From: Paraconiothyrium sp. Pb-2020 | Lineage: Eukaryota > Ascomycota > Dothideomycetes > Pleosporales > Didymosphaeriaceae | DNA length: 64,000 bases | Assembly (NCBI GenBank): GCA_022419385.1 | Contig: JAJUBI010000002.1 | Location: 1-64,000, forward strand | Reading direction: 5' to 3' | Shown here: positions 14,225 through 25,533 of the stretch, piece by piece | How positions within the stretch are numbered: position 1 is the first letter of the stretch | Layout: every line of letters begins with the position of its first letter | Translations under genes and position numbers: made by a program | The notes under the pieces: model-generated | What the model saw: only the letters and a program-made list of their open reading frames with translations | Database searches by the model: none | What the model was told of the DNA's origin: nothing

Positions 14225-16240
14225 TCTTAAATACCCTTAATATAATAATAAGAACTTCTACCTCTTCTACGGCTTTAGATACTGTTACTGTTACTTCTAT
14301 AGGCAACTCTAAGAGTAAAGTACATAAACCTAACTTATACTATAGTAATTATAACTATACTAACATCTAGATCCTCTAATTGGACTTGTACTTCTATAAA
14401 CTAGGTAAAGAACTTACTAGCTAGAAGAAAGTTATTTTTGTAGCTACGTATATGTAAGGAGATGCCGGAGAATAGATTTAACTCTATATTACTAAGTATC
14501 TTAAAATGAACTATGAAAACGAAGACGAAGAATACATTAATAATTATGCTAATGCAGTTAACATTATTAAAGACTACTCTAATTTTAAAAAATATCTTAA
14601 GTAGATGTTTAGAATTACTAATAAGGTAGATATTGCAGCACGCAAAATTCAAACTATTATATAAAAATAATCCACGGCTGAATACGCAGTAGAATTTAGA
14701 AAGTATACTATATAACTTAACTAGGATAATAAATCCCTAATAATTATGTATAAATAAGGACTTAAGAGATCTGTGTATAAGGAACTTCTACATAGTAAAG
14801 AAGTTATTAGAAACCTTAATAAATTATATAACAAATTAATTAGGATTAATAGAGAATAGTTTACCCTATAATAAGAATTTTAACAGAACCTGTAAAATGC
14901 TAGCTTTGGATAATAGCTGCCTATAGTCTACAGGGCGCCACTAAAGGGACCATAACACTAATTATAAGATTCTTATGGCTACTAGCTAATAGAAGGTATT
15001 TAGTTTAATTACTTAAGCAAAGGAAAAGAAAAGAAATTAGGCCCTTAAAAGCCTACCTAGCGCATCTTAGACGGAACCCACTAGGGGACTAAGACACGCA
15101 TATGTTTTATATATAGTAAACTAGGCTATATTGCCAGGAACTGCAGATCTAAGAATAAGGTTATTAGATAGTTAAACGTACTATCTGTCCTACAGAATAA
15201 ATAGGACAAAGAATGGATAGTTACGGATACTATTAGTAAGTTAAAGCTTAATGGATTGGAATTAGAGGATTCCTAGGATTTACAACTATATAAGGACCCA
15301 GAGGAAGACTAAGATAAGAATATTAAACTAATCTAATAGTCTCTAATACCTTACCTGTAAGTGAAGGGCAAGGAAGTAACCTTTATAGACTAATTAAATG
15401 TATGGAACTACTTAGACGAACCGTAAATCTAACTAAGAAATAGAGAAGCAACGCTTCTACCTATAATAATTATACCTTTGTTCTCTATACTACTAGAATA
15501 TTATAACTAACGCCGAACGGAAATTGTTATATTAGATAATAGGGAATAGGCGGACTACTAATACGCTTGCTAGAACCCTAATATAAACTTCTAAAATAAG
15601 GACCCTAAATACTTACTATAGTACTATCTAGACTATTAACACCCGTATTATATAAATATCTAATAGGTGATATGTGAATACGATTAGTGCCTAATTTATT
15701 ACTAAGCTAAAGAATTATATAGAGGTAAGCAACTACAGCGTAAGTAATAATACTACTAGGAATAGTATAACTGCCTAATTAATAAATGCAATAAGCATCT
15801 ATGGGACAAATGTAAATAACTATATTTTTCTAATATAAATAATACTTAGAACACAGCACTTACTATACTATATAACGGCTTATGTATATAAGAAGGATGG
15901 GAAACCTATTTAAATATAGACTATGTAAGTTATTACAATAATAAGTGCATTTATAGGTTTAAAAAGAATTCTAATGTCCTACAAACAATTATTAATATGT
16001 ATAAGGAATTAGACCTAATAAATAACAATAAAGTCTCTAGATTAGACACAGAATGGTGGAAAAGAAGCTATAATAACTAATAGAAGGAAAAGAGCTGGCA
16101 AAGATAGTAAGACTAAAAGAAATATAGAAAGGCTAAATAAGAGGAATACCTAATAGTAGAAAGCTATAATTCTTTTTTAGATAAGGTCTTGGCCCTAGAG
16201 GCCTACAAAGCCTATAAACGCTATAACTTAGGTAAGAAGA
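14225..16240 (+). pseudogene. Degenerate gag region of the gypsy element
   Basis: This is the internal region between the 5' LTR and the protease. At 15,103-15,147 the plus strand reads as a Gag CCHC zinc knuckle in which the second Cys and the His have become Tyr (TGT to TAT, CAT to TAT), both RIP-type changes; the flanking residues GYIARNCR are typical. Multiple stops run throughout. A short open frame on the opposite strand near 14.4-14.65 kb is an antisense shadow. Confidence 0.7.
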
Positions 16241-16249
16241 TACCTTTAG

Positions 16250-19200
16250 AGAACTAAATACTCTTAAGAGCACAGCATTAATTAAGCTACTAGTTTAGCT
16301 TAAAGAATTACAGATAAAAGCTCTTATAGATTCTAGAGTAGGGAGAAACTTTGTATTATATTAAATAGTAAGAAAAGCAGGACTTATTATACTAAATAAG
16401 GAAGAACCCTATACACTCTATATTGCAAATGGAACTCTAATACCTAAGATACCTTAGATTATAAAAGAGGTTAGAACGATTCTAAACGTCTAAGGACATA
16501 AGAAACAAATTAGCCTAGATATATTAAAAGACTTAGTATATGAGATTATTCTAAAATTACTTTAGTTAAGAATACATAACCCGCATATTAACTAGGGTTT
16601 AAAGAAACTATTCTTTAATTACTATAAATATATATTATAAGCAAAGCCCGCGCACTAATAGAGTTTAATAGTAGATAAGAGAGTTATTAATAACATAATA
16701 CTGTAACAGAAAGTTAAAAAATAGAAAATACCCTTAATAGACGCTGGCAGGAACTACTAGGTTATAAAGTATAAGAAGGAGGACGACAGTATACCCCTTA
16801 AAATACTAAAAGAATATAAAGCATAGACATATATGTTTATAGAGAAGATTAGTAAGGCGAACCTACTAGAATATTAACCCTAGGATTTTACAATAGACCT
16901 AGAAGAAGGGAAAACGCCACCCTTTAGACTACTATACAGCAAATTAGGAAAAGAACTGCAATAAGAAAAGGAATTTATTAAGATAAACCTTATAAAGGGA
17001 TATATATAACTATTAAAGTTACCTGCAGTAAGCCCCTTTATATTTGTTACAAAAAAGGATGGATTACTACGGCTATATATTAATTACTAAAGACTTAACA
17101 ACATAATAATTAAGAATTAATACTTATTACCAAATATCTTAGAGCTTAGAGACTGACTCTTAAGAGCTAAGGTCTTTATAATAATAGACCTATAAGATAG
17201 ATACCACCTTATTAGAATAAAGAAAGGTGAAGAATAGAAGACAGCGTTTAGATTATGCTATGAATTATTTAAATATAAGGTTATACTATTTAGACTTACT
17301 AATATACTAGCAGCCTTTTAAGCACTTATTAATTATATACTCTGTAAGCACTTAGATATATTTATTATTATATATATAGATAATATTCTTATCTTTTCTA
17401 AAAACAAATCTAACTATATATTATATATACAGACAGTACTAGAAGCCCTAGATAAGGTATACCTACAAATTAAACTTAAGAAATGCTAATTTAACGTTAA
17501 ACAACTTAAATTCCTAGGATACATTGTTACTATAAACGGAATTAAGATGGCACTAAGCAAAGTTAAATGTATTAAGAACTAGCTAATACTAAAGAATATA
17601 AGAAATATCTAAGAATTCTTAGAATTCTGCAGATTTAATAGATAGTTTATTAAGGACTATGCAAAGGTTACAATACTATTAACAAACTTTATAAAAAAGG
17701 ATACGCCTTTTAAATAGACAATAAAGTGCAGAATATTATTCTAACTTTTAAAGATAGTATATATTATAGAACCAGTTCTTATATACTTTAGAGACGGAGA
17801 ACTACTACGCTTTAAAATAGATACTAGTAACCTTACGCTAGGCGCATGCGTAAAGTAAGAATAAGATAGTAAATAGCACCTAATTACCTACTACTTATAC
17901 AAATTTAATAATGCGGAAACATAATACAATATATATAATAAAGAACTCTACGTAATTATAAAAGCCTTAAAATACTAGAGGATCTACACTCTTAGTTGTT
18001 TAACACTAGAAATCTATATAGACTATAAGAACCTTCTGAGGTTTATAATAACAAAGAAACTTATACTAAGATAATAAAAATGGTTATAAACTACTAGATA
18101 ATATAAGTTTAGAATAATCTACGTAGTAGGAAAAGAAAACGGATAAGTAGACGCGCTTAGCAGATAAAGTAATTTAGTAGAAGAAAAGGTTAAAACCTTC
18201 TCTATAATCTTTTAAAAAACTAAGGATGGATCTCTAGAGCTAACAGTAGAACTTAACTAACTTCTTGTAGCTATAAGAGAAGTACTAAAGGAACTATAAA
18301 CTAAGATTATCTAATAATACTATAATAACCCTATGTACGGACACCCAGGTATTAAGAAAATAATAGAACTTATCTAACAAAACTACAACTTTAAAGAAAT
18401 TAAGGAAGTAGTAATAAACTTTATATGTAAATATATAGACTGCTAAAAGAATAAATACACAACACATCTTAAATATAGAGAAATATAAGTAATTAAAATA
18501 CTAATAGCTCTATGGGAAGACATCGCAATGGACTTTGTTACTAGATTGCTAAAATCTAAAGATCTAGTTATAGAAATTAAATATAACACTATCCTAGTAA
18601 TTGTATATTAACTTACAAAGTACATTAAGTTAATACTATACCTTAAAATAACTATAGCTAAGGAACTTACTTTCTTTATTCTAGATTAACTTGTCAGATA
18701 CTATGGAATTCCTAAGATAATTATAAGTAATAGAGATAAGCTCTTTACATTAAACTACTAAATAACGCTTATAGCACTTATTAGAATAAAAAGAAAATTA
18801 TTAACTGTATATTACCTATAGACGGACGGACAAACAGAATATATAAACTAAATAATAGAAATGTACTTACGCATCTACTGTAATAACTAGAAGAATAACT
18901 AAATTTCCTTACTACTAATAGTATAACTAGTATACAATAATAAGGTATCAGCCGCAATAGGCTATATACTGTTCTATATAAATTACAGCAGACACCTATA
19001 TCTCTTTAATTAAGTATTCCTTATAAACATTTAGACAGAACAAGCCATTAAGATAGCTGAGAAAATAAAGAACATTTATAAAGAACTCTAAGAAAACCTT
19101 AAGAAAGCTTAACAGTAAGCAATTTCTTATATAAACTAAAAATAAAAAATGGCACCTTAGCTAAAGAAGGGGGATAAAGCATACCTACTTATAAAAAATC

Positions 19201-19560
19201 TTTAAACCTAGAAAAAGAAGTACAAAAAACTAGATTATATTAAGGTTAGACTATTTTACATTTCTAAATAAATATTGCCGGTAAACTATAGATTGGAATT
19301 ACTGCTAGATATAAAAATATACCTAGTATTCTACATAGACTGCTTAGAACTAGCAGACTTAGAAACACTAGTTAAAACTACCTTCTATTAAAAACTAGAG
19401 GAAGAAAACGAATTTGAAGTTAAAAATATCCTGTTAAAACGTTAGAGGAATGAAACTACCAAATACCTTATTAAATAGAAAGGGTATCTATACAGCGAAA
19501 ATATATAGAAGCTAGAAAGCAATCTAGGCAATTATTAGAAAATGCTACTAGAGTTTAAAA
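16250..19560 (+). pseudogene. Degenerate pol region (PR-RT-RH-IN-chromodomain)
   Basis: Recognisable relics appear in order. The protease ALIDS motif is near 16,318. The reverse transcriptase signature FVTKKDGLLRL is near 17,041-17,075, with a YIDNILIFS catalytic box at about 17,371-17,400 (YIDD with the second D mutated to N). An RNase H DTSNLTLGA motif is near 17,820. Integrase GHPGIKK lies near 18,338 and WEDIAMDFVT at 18,513-18,540. A chromodomain-like segment ending KYLIK*KGY lies at about 19,411-19,490. The chromodomain points to a chromovirus-type gypsy element. Stops throughout make it non-functional. Confidence 0.85.
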
Positions 19561-20168
19561 ACTCTCTATAGAGGCTGTATCACCGATATTCTAGACTTAC
19601 CTAGACGGACGGAAGAGGGGTAGAAGCCATCTAATTAACTATATCTAGGGTAGACTATATGGTACCTAAGTATCCTACTAACGTATTAGCAGTAGAATAA
19701 TCTATAGTACTTACGCTTACATTCTCTCTATCTATAGCTATTTCTACAGCTAGGTATATAACCTTCTTATAAGCACGCTCTTTAGCTTAGGCTAATATCT
19801 TCTTATACTGTAATATATAAGTAATTATAGCAGCTAATTTCTTCTTATTTTCTTTAACCTTCTTTTTATACTCCTTATAAGTTTTGTCCAAATTTAACCA
19901 ACTTATGTTTATACAGGGACGGCCCTGGCGGACGCATTTAGTATACTTTAGACTAGAACTAGGTATAACAAAACATAACTAATTCTTAAGAACATAATTA
20001 GTATAGGGATCCTCTGTAACTGTGTTAGTAGAAAGAATTTCTTAATAGAGGTAATGTCTTTAGACAGTAGAATTAGCTGGCATAATACTAACTAATAGAA
20101 GTAAGTAGGGTAAGCAGTGGCTTATATAAGAATACTTAGCAACACTATATTTTAAGGGCAAAATAATT

Positions 20169-20183
20169 AAAGGAGGGAGGTAG
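20169..20183 (+). other. Polypurine tract of the gypsy element
   Basis: AAAGGAGGGAGGTAG lies immediately upstream of the TGTTAG start of the right LTR. It is the expected plus-strand priming site and proves the element's orientation. Confidence 0.75.
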
Positions 20184-20599
20184 TGTTAGGATCTAGGATC
20201 CTAATATAGGAATATAGACCTATTTATACTTAGCCTTAGCGCCTATACATAAAACTACCGCCTAGTCTCTACTAACTATGCAGGGCACCTATAGAGGTTA
20301 TATAACTACTTTCTAGTAAGCACTCCCTAAAGAGCGCTTAGGGTAGAGCGCGCTATAGAGAGCGCTTACTAGTAAGTGCTGGCTAAACTACTATATAGGA
20401 ATATAAGGATAAGGACCTTATACTTATATTTAACCTATTTATTAATCTATTATTTAGATTTACTTAGACTCCCTTATTAACTTATTACACTTTACAAGAT
20501 ACTTCTATATTAATAAGACTTCCCTTTCCCCTCTTAGTCGTCTTGCCCGAGAACTAACCTTAACCCTTTTAGGACTAGCTACCCTTCAGGAGTTTAACA
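20184..20599 (+). repeat. 3' LTR of the gypsy element
   Basis: This 416-bp LTR begins TGTTAGGATCTAGGATCC and ends CAGGAGTTTAACA. It is the same length as the left LTR and differs from it almost only by transitions. Its 3' half (from CTTATACTTATATTTAACC onward) is clearly related to the un-RIPped solo LTR at 45,441-46,032. Confidence 0.9.
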
Positions 20600-22411
20600 C
20601 TAAAAAGGTATTAAAATTAAGTAAGAAGGGCTTAGATAGTAGGCTATTTAATTATTAGTAGATAGAAAAAGTAAGAAGATATTAGATCTTACTACTAGTA
20701 AAGAAATAAGACTAGCAGTTTTATATAAAGTAGGCTACGCAGAGGCCATTAAAAATAAGTAAACTAAAGTTATTAATAATCTAGAAATAAGATTTACTAT
20801 AGTAGCAGTATTTATTATACGTACTATTATTAGCGCTAGACAGAATATTATACCTAAAGTTATAATACCTAGTAATAGTAGTAGTAAATAAGGACAGTAG
20901 ATAGATAGAGTATAGGCCTTTAGTATTAAAGGTCTTTATTAGTTATTAAGTATAGTAGGCCTAATAAGCTTTAAGAGTTATCTATTAAATAGCTTTAGAA
21001 TTATAGTATAGAAACTAAAAGAGAGTACCCTCTAGAATATATATATTACTATTAGTAGTAGGAGAAACTCTAAGGTTCTCTCTACTAATAGTAAAGAAGT
21101 GTAGCTAGATGCTAAAGAAGCTACTATAATAGTATAGCTAGTAAAGGCTTTCTAGTATAGAGTGTATAAGATTATATATTAGCTTAGTATTTAGGTGGAC
21201 AGCAACTAGAGTAAGTTAGTAAAAGGCTATTAGATAGTAGAGAAAGAATATTATATAAGAAAAGAAACTAAATTAGCCTAATAAAACTAGTCTAAGAAGC
21301 AGTTGCCAGTAGGTAATTATAGCTATAAAATAAACTATTCTTATTATTACCTCTATATAGGGGCCTACTACTACTACTGCTAGAGTCTACTGTGCCTATA
21401 GCAGTACTGCTAGAAGCAAAGTTAATAAAAGAGGTTTTAGAAGATATTAAGAGCAGATTAGATATTATCTTTAAGTAAAAAAGAGGTAGAAAGGATTAAA
21501 TAAAGGAAGATAGAAGGTTACTAAGAGTAGAGTATATATAGGTATATAGGTAATATTTACCTATATTAGGTAGTTTAAAAAGGGAAGGCATAGCTAGTAT
21601 TAGCTTTTAGTTTTATTTATATTGCTAAGTAGGGTAAAGGTTAGAAATTACTTATAGTTCTATAAGTAGTTAAGTGTCTAAGAGCCTTATAGAGAATGCC
21701 TTTAAGTATAAAGGGACTAATACTTATAAAGGTAGGGAGGTATATAGTAGAGTATAATATGTAAGGTAAATATTTAGTAAGGATAGAGGCACATAGGGCA
21801 AAGCAGTAGAATAAGAGGCTAATAGGCTTTTAGAACTTATAAAGAGTAGAAAAAGAGAATTCTTAGACCTTAATATAGTAAAAATAGTACCTAGCATTCT
21901 AATATAAATAGAGCCTTAGTCTAATAACCTTTTAGTGTGCAAATACACTACCATAATACTAAATACTATATAATAGATAAACTAGTTTCTTTTTTTCTAT
22001 TATACTAGAGCTATATCTATAGTATAACCTTATAATATTCTAAGTAATACTGATTTATACTCTATATATAAATAATATACTATATAGTAACTCTAGAGTA
22101 AATAATACTCTCTATAATATTAGTATTTAGAAGTTATTAAGTTTATTTAGGGTAAATTCTATCTAATAACTATATAGATTTATATAATAAGAAGATAGCT
22201 AACTTCTATTAAGATTATAGTAAATTATAGTAATTTATAACTCTACTATACTATATATTACTAGGTATTACTATATACTTTAGACTATATAGATATAAAT
22301 ATATAGTTATATATTAATTTATATATAATTCTTTTCTATATATATATTTATATATGTTTATGTATACTTATATATATTTAAGCTAAGTTAAGACGAAAAC
22401 TTTTTATAATA

Positions 22412-23575
22412 CTATAGACTACTAAGTGCTATATAGGCAGCAGTAATATATGCCTTTGTACGGTTATTACCAAGACCGACCATCTCCATCTTATTCATTA
22501 CATACGCAATTGTTACTCGCCGATCTAAATCCATAACGACAAAAGAGCCGCCCCATCCTCCCCAAAAGCAGATCCTTCCTTCTGGTAGCCAATTTGTATC
22601 CATCCCTATTGTATTAAGCCCATAACCTATGCCAAAACTAAGATTCTCCCCGACAACTAGGTCTTTCCCTCGTGACTGTTCTTCGAATATCAGATCAACC
22701 GTTTCAGGTGTCAATATTTGTTGTTGGTCTAAGTATCCGCCGCAGGAGATGGCTGATAGGATGCGGACAATACCCCTCGCATTTCCATGTCCGTTGGCCG
22801 CACCGAGCTTTGCTCGTTTCCACTCTGCAGTACTTGCAATTTTGGCATCGACAGAGGGATTTGCCATGGATATTGCAGGAATGGAGTCAGATGGCATCGA
22901 CGCACGACCACCCGGATTCGGTGGAGCAACGAGATCCGCGATGCGTGACCAATCCTTCCCTTCAGCGCCAAGTCGAAAGTCTGCGCCCATTGGCGCTGCG
23001 ATATCTTCTGTGATGAAGTCCTCCAGTGTTTTGCCCGACGTGCGAAGCACTAATTCTCCGATCAGATGGCCGAAAGTAAGGGAATGATAGCCAGATGCAG
23101 TACCAGGCTTCCAGAATGGCCTCTGCTGCGCTAAAAGAGCAGTCGCTGTAGGTACATTACATATGTCTTTGACAGTCATCTTCTTCTCCCAACCAGATAC
23201 GCCCGATGTGTGGGACAAGATGTGCCGGACTTCGATATCTTGTTTGCCATTTGCTCCGAATTCTGGCCAATATGTAGATACCTTTTCAGTTGGAGAAAGC
23301 GAGCCGCGTGAAATGAGCTTCAAAGCAGCGAAACTCGTGATAGATTTGGTTGTTGACCAGACGTTCGTAATAGTGTTCTTCTCCCACATTCGCGTACGCT
23401 CTGCATCCGCGTGCCCACCCCAGATATCAACAACATTCTTTCCATCGACATTAATGACAATAGATGCCCCAAGCTCTTCACCTGAATCAAGGAAGGATTG
23501 CAGCAGGCTCTTGACGCCCTCGAACCGACGCTCACATACTCCTTCAATTTGTGTCCTTGCTGAGACGGCGTCCAT
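22412..23575 (-). CDS. Beta-lactamase/transpeptidase-like serine hydrolase
   Basis: The gene encodes a 387-aa single-exon protein of the class C beta-lactamase-related fold, which in fungi includes esterases and acyltransferases such as LovD-type enzymes. I see the nucleophile motif SxxK as S74-T-T-K77, an HTSG segment about 50 residues later, and a YHS triad at about 163-165 at the position of the family's YxN/YxS. I chose the ATG at 23,575 because it lies directly before the conserved N-terminal helix; the frame stays open 36 codons upstream. It diverges from the cupin-like gene. The stop codon is only about 20 bp from the RIP-degraded block, so this is the first intact gene at the isochore edge. 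Substrate unknown; cluster membership uncertain. Confidence 0.8.
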   Translation of the reverse strand: MDAVSARTQIEGVCERRFEGVKSLLQSFLDSGEELGASIVINVDGKNVVDIWGGHADAERTRMWEKNTITNVWSTTKSITSFAALKLISRGSLSPTEKVSTYWPEFGANGKQDIEVRHILSHTSGVSGWEKKMTVKDICNVPTATALLAQQRPFWKPGTASGYHSLTFGHLIGELVLRTSGKTLEDFITEDIAAPMGADFRLGAEGKDWSRIADLVAPPNPGGRASMPSDSIPAISMANPSVDAKIASTAEWKRAKLGAANGHGNARGIVRILSAISCGGYLDQQQILTPETVDLIFEEQSRGKDLVVGENLSFGIGYGLNTIGMDTNWLPEGRICFWGGWGGSFVVMDLDRRVTIAYVMNKMEMVGLGNNRTKAYITAAYIALSSL

Positions 23576-24094
23576 GTTGGGTTTCAACCTTAATGCATAT
23601 GCAGATAGATAGGCAGCTGAACATTGACCGGAGGAATCCCGTGCTCTGGCAATGTATGTGCTATCAAATATCGTAAATAGCACCGGTGCTGGATTTGCAC
23701 ATGACTAATCCCGGACTTTAAGGTTTAGGGTTTACTAGATTATAGAGCTGGAAAGTGCGGAATACAGATTGAACAATTTGTCAGCTCATTATTATTGGCA
23801 TAATGTACCGTGCCGATATCGGTGCATCGTCGGGACTTTGACGTGCGCCAATGATCAATCGTCGGATAAGTTCTCCATGAAATATCCGAAGTGATCGGCA
23901 TTCACACTAGATTAGCGAATCGTGCCAGGATTTGTCTACCGATCCGAACGGGTCCCCTCTATCGGAAGCTGAGGGAGTCACAACGTTACGTCACGGACTG
24001 GACACTGAGTGGTCTCGGCGTTCAAGCGCCGCCGCAATCAAGTTGTCTAAATGACTGCCAAAATCCATTGCCAACTCCCCACCACCCTATCAAG
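23576..24094. promoter_or_regulatory. Shared promoter region of the hydrolase and cupin-like genes
   Basis: This 519-bp region separates the divergent starts at 23,575 (minus) and 24,095 (plus). It is of normal base composition and contains no gene that I can support. No specific binding site is claimed. Confidence 0.45.
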
Positions 24095-24784
24095 ATGTCC
24101 AAAACGCTCGATTATGGATTTACACTTCCTAACGGCGTTCACATTATTCATGGTGATGGCGCCCTTGGTAAAGATGCGTTCCTTCCAGAAGTCGGAATTC
24201 CAGGACGACTGTTCGAGTTCAGCCCCGGGCACGCATCCGATAATAGGACGCCATCCTTTCGCGGAGCACAAGGTTACTTCGAATTCACCGTTGACATCAG
24301 AATGCCTCGGCATGTCCATTTCCAGCGTGCAGAAGCAGGAAAACAGCGCTGCGTGGTGGAAAAAATTTTCGTTCCATACGGAGTCGGCCTTGCAGAATTT
24401 GGGGGTGAACTATTCGTCATCCCTCCTAGGACATTGATCTTGATCGCAGCAGGTGTACCGCATACCTGGACGGCTTGCCCTCCTGGTCTGAATGTGACCA
24501 AGGCCCTAGGTTTGCATGGACTGGACGAAGACATCATTTCTGACGGACGGTTCATGGCCGTATACGAGTATGAAGAGCCAACTGCATTCTTTCCAACCGC
24601 ACAAACGCACACACTACGTGATTCCAGCGATTATGTGCGTTGCGACGATCTCCACAGTATTAGGATTCCGAAGCTGAAGGTCGAACAAGTCCTGGAGAGA
24701 GCTTCATTTGTTTGGGGTCGAAGCGTAAGGAAGCCAGCAGTCGCTACCGCGAAAGGGCAAATGAGTACGGAAACATGTACGTAG
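24095..24784 (+). CDS. Cupin-like protein
   Basis: A single exon encodes 229 aa. The ATG at 24,095 begins the conserved-looking region, although the frame is open further upstream. The middle of the protein has PRHVHF, compatible with the HxH of a cupin motif 1, and about 55 residues later VIPPRTLILIAAGVPHTW, which looks like a cupin motif 2 with its His. This suggests a metal-binding beta-barrel, but no reaction can be assigned. The C-terminal ~40 residues look low in conservation. It diverges from the hydrolase gene and precedes the extended NAD(P)-binding gene, so the three may form one small accessory group at the left flank of the cluster. Confidence 0.65.
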   Translation: MSKTLDYGFTLPNGVHIIHGDGALGKDAFLPEVGIPGRLFEFSPGHASDNRTPSFRGAQGYFEFTVDIRMPRHVHFQRAEAGKQRCVVEKIFVPYGVGLAEFGGELFVIPPRTLILIAAGVPHTWTACPPGLNVTKALGLHGLDEDIISDGRFMAVYEYEEPTAFFPTAQTHTLRDSSDYVRCDDLHSIRIPKLKVEQVLERASFVWGRSVRKPAVATAKGQMSTETCT

Positions 24785-25533
24785 CGCAAATAAAAAACTG
24801 GAGATGAGAAGTGCGATCCATATTTTCCATTGAGCATCATGATGAATATTTACATTCCGATGGATGGGAGCTGTTCGCTAAACATTAGCGATGCGTGAGG
24901 TTTCTAGGGATGTGCTACCGCAAATTCAATATCAAGCAGACTCCTTCATACTCAACACTAAGGTCATTCGAACTGTGTCCATTTGGGCAGAGTTAAGCCA
25001 ATACTATCAGCACACTGTGCATGTGCTTTGATCCTGTGCCCGCTTCGGCCTTATTTTAGCGTGATAGCGCCTGAGCCGATGCCGCTAAAAGTATTGCGGC
25101 TAGATCATGCTGACATACATCGGCTGCATCAGCAGATGCCCATTTCGCTCATCGGATGTGGGAAGAGCGTATTGTCAAGTCACAATTCTATAGCGCGTAA
25201 CGTTAAATACATCGCAGCACTCACATGGATTGGAGATTTATAATCAACCATGGTTGAGCTGTGCTCCACAATGTCCGCACGCGGCGCTAGCGTAATAGAC
25301 TACGGACCCTGTTCTTGCGACGTATATTATTAATCTACCACTTATTCTTCTGCCTCGCTCTAACTTGAAAATATATTTCGAGTGTTCAAACATCCTTTTC
25401 CTTCAACTACATCTGAAAGCAAAGGAAATACATTTTCCGAACTCGATTTATCTGCGAACCACGTATCGAAAAACCAACCGTAGCCCGCTGTTCTTCTCAA
25501 ATCCAATTTCTCCACGGCAGTCATTCAAAAACG
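24785..25533. other. Intergenic, no gene seen
   Basis: About 750 bp of normal composition. The only open stretch (24,983-25,243, 86 codons) has no recognisable domain. The last 150 bp before 25,534 are C/T- and A-rich, as expected of a fungal promoter. Confidence 0.6.

Larger units (their letters stand above)
13809..20599 (+). mobile_element. Ty3/gypsy LTR retrotransposon, complete but RIP-inactivated
   Basis: The element spans 6.8 kb, with LTRs of exactly 416 bp at each end beginning TGTTAG. The 3' end is AACA in the right LTR and AATA in the left. The purine run AAAGGAGGGAGGTAG sits directly before the right LTR as the polypurine tract and fixes the orientation as plus. Internal domains occur in the Ty3/gypsy order: Gag zinc knuckle, protease, reverse transcriptase, RNase H, integrase and a chromodomain-like end. 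All frames carry many stops. Flanking 5-mers (gttta and ctaaa) do not match, so the target duplication is lost or the ends were rearranged. Confidence 0.9.
1..22390. repeat. AT-rich RIP-degraded repeat isochore
   Basis: This block is extremely rich in A, T and TpA steps, while CpA and TpG are scarce. That is the signature of repeat-induced point mutation. No long ATG-initiated reading frame survives. Within it I can identify one solo LTR, one helicase relic and one Ty3/gypsy element, listed separately. The remaining stretches (1-4404, 4816-11,200, 12,450-13,808 and 20,600-22,390) are too decayed for me to name. Around 6.7-7.1 kb the minus strand has a stretch that reads like a charged coiled coil with scattered stops. 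The block ends abruptly about 20-30 bp beyond the stop codon of the first intact gene. Base composition is seen directly; RIP as the cause is inference from ascomycete biology. Confidence 0.92.

Noticed and set aside
14401..14652. 83-codon minus-strand open frame
   Set aside because: It is antisense within the degenerate gag of the gypsy element, is AT-driven and has no domain.
13804..20604. Target-site duplication of the gypsy element
   Set aside because: Flanking 5-mers gttta and ctaaa do not match even allowing RIP transitions.
24983..25243. 86-codon plus-strand open frame
   Set aside because: No domain, odd composition, sits in a promoter-like intergenic region.
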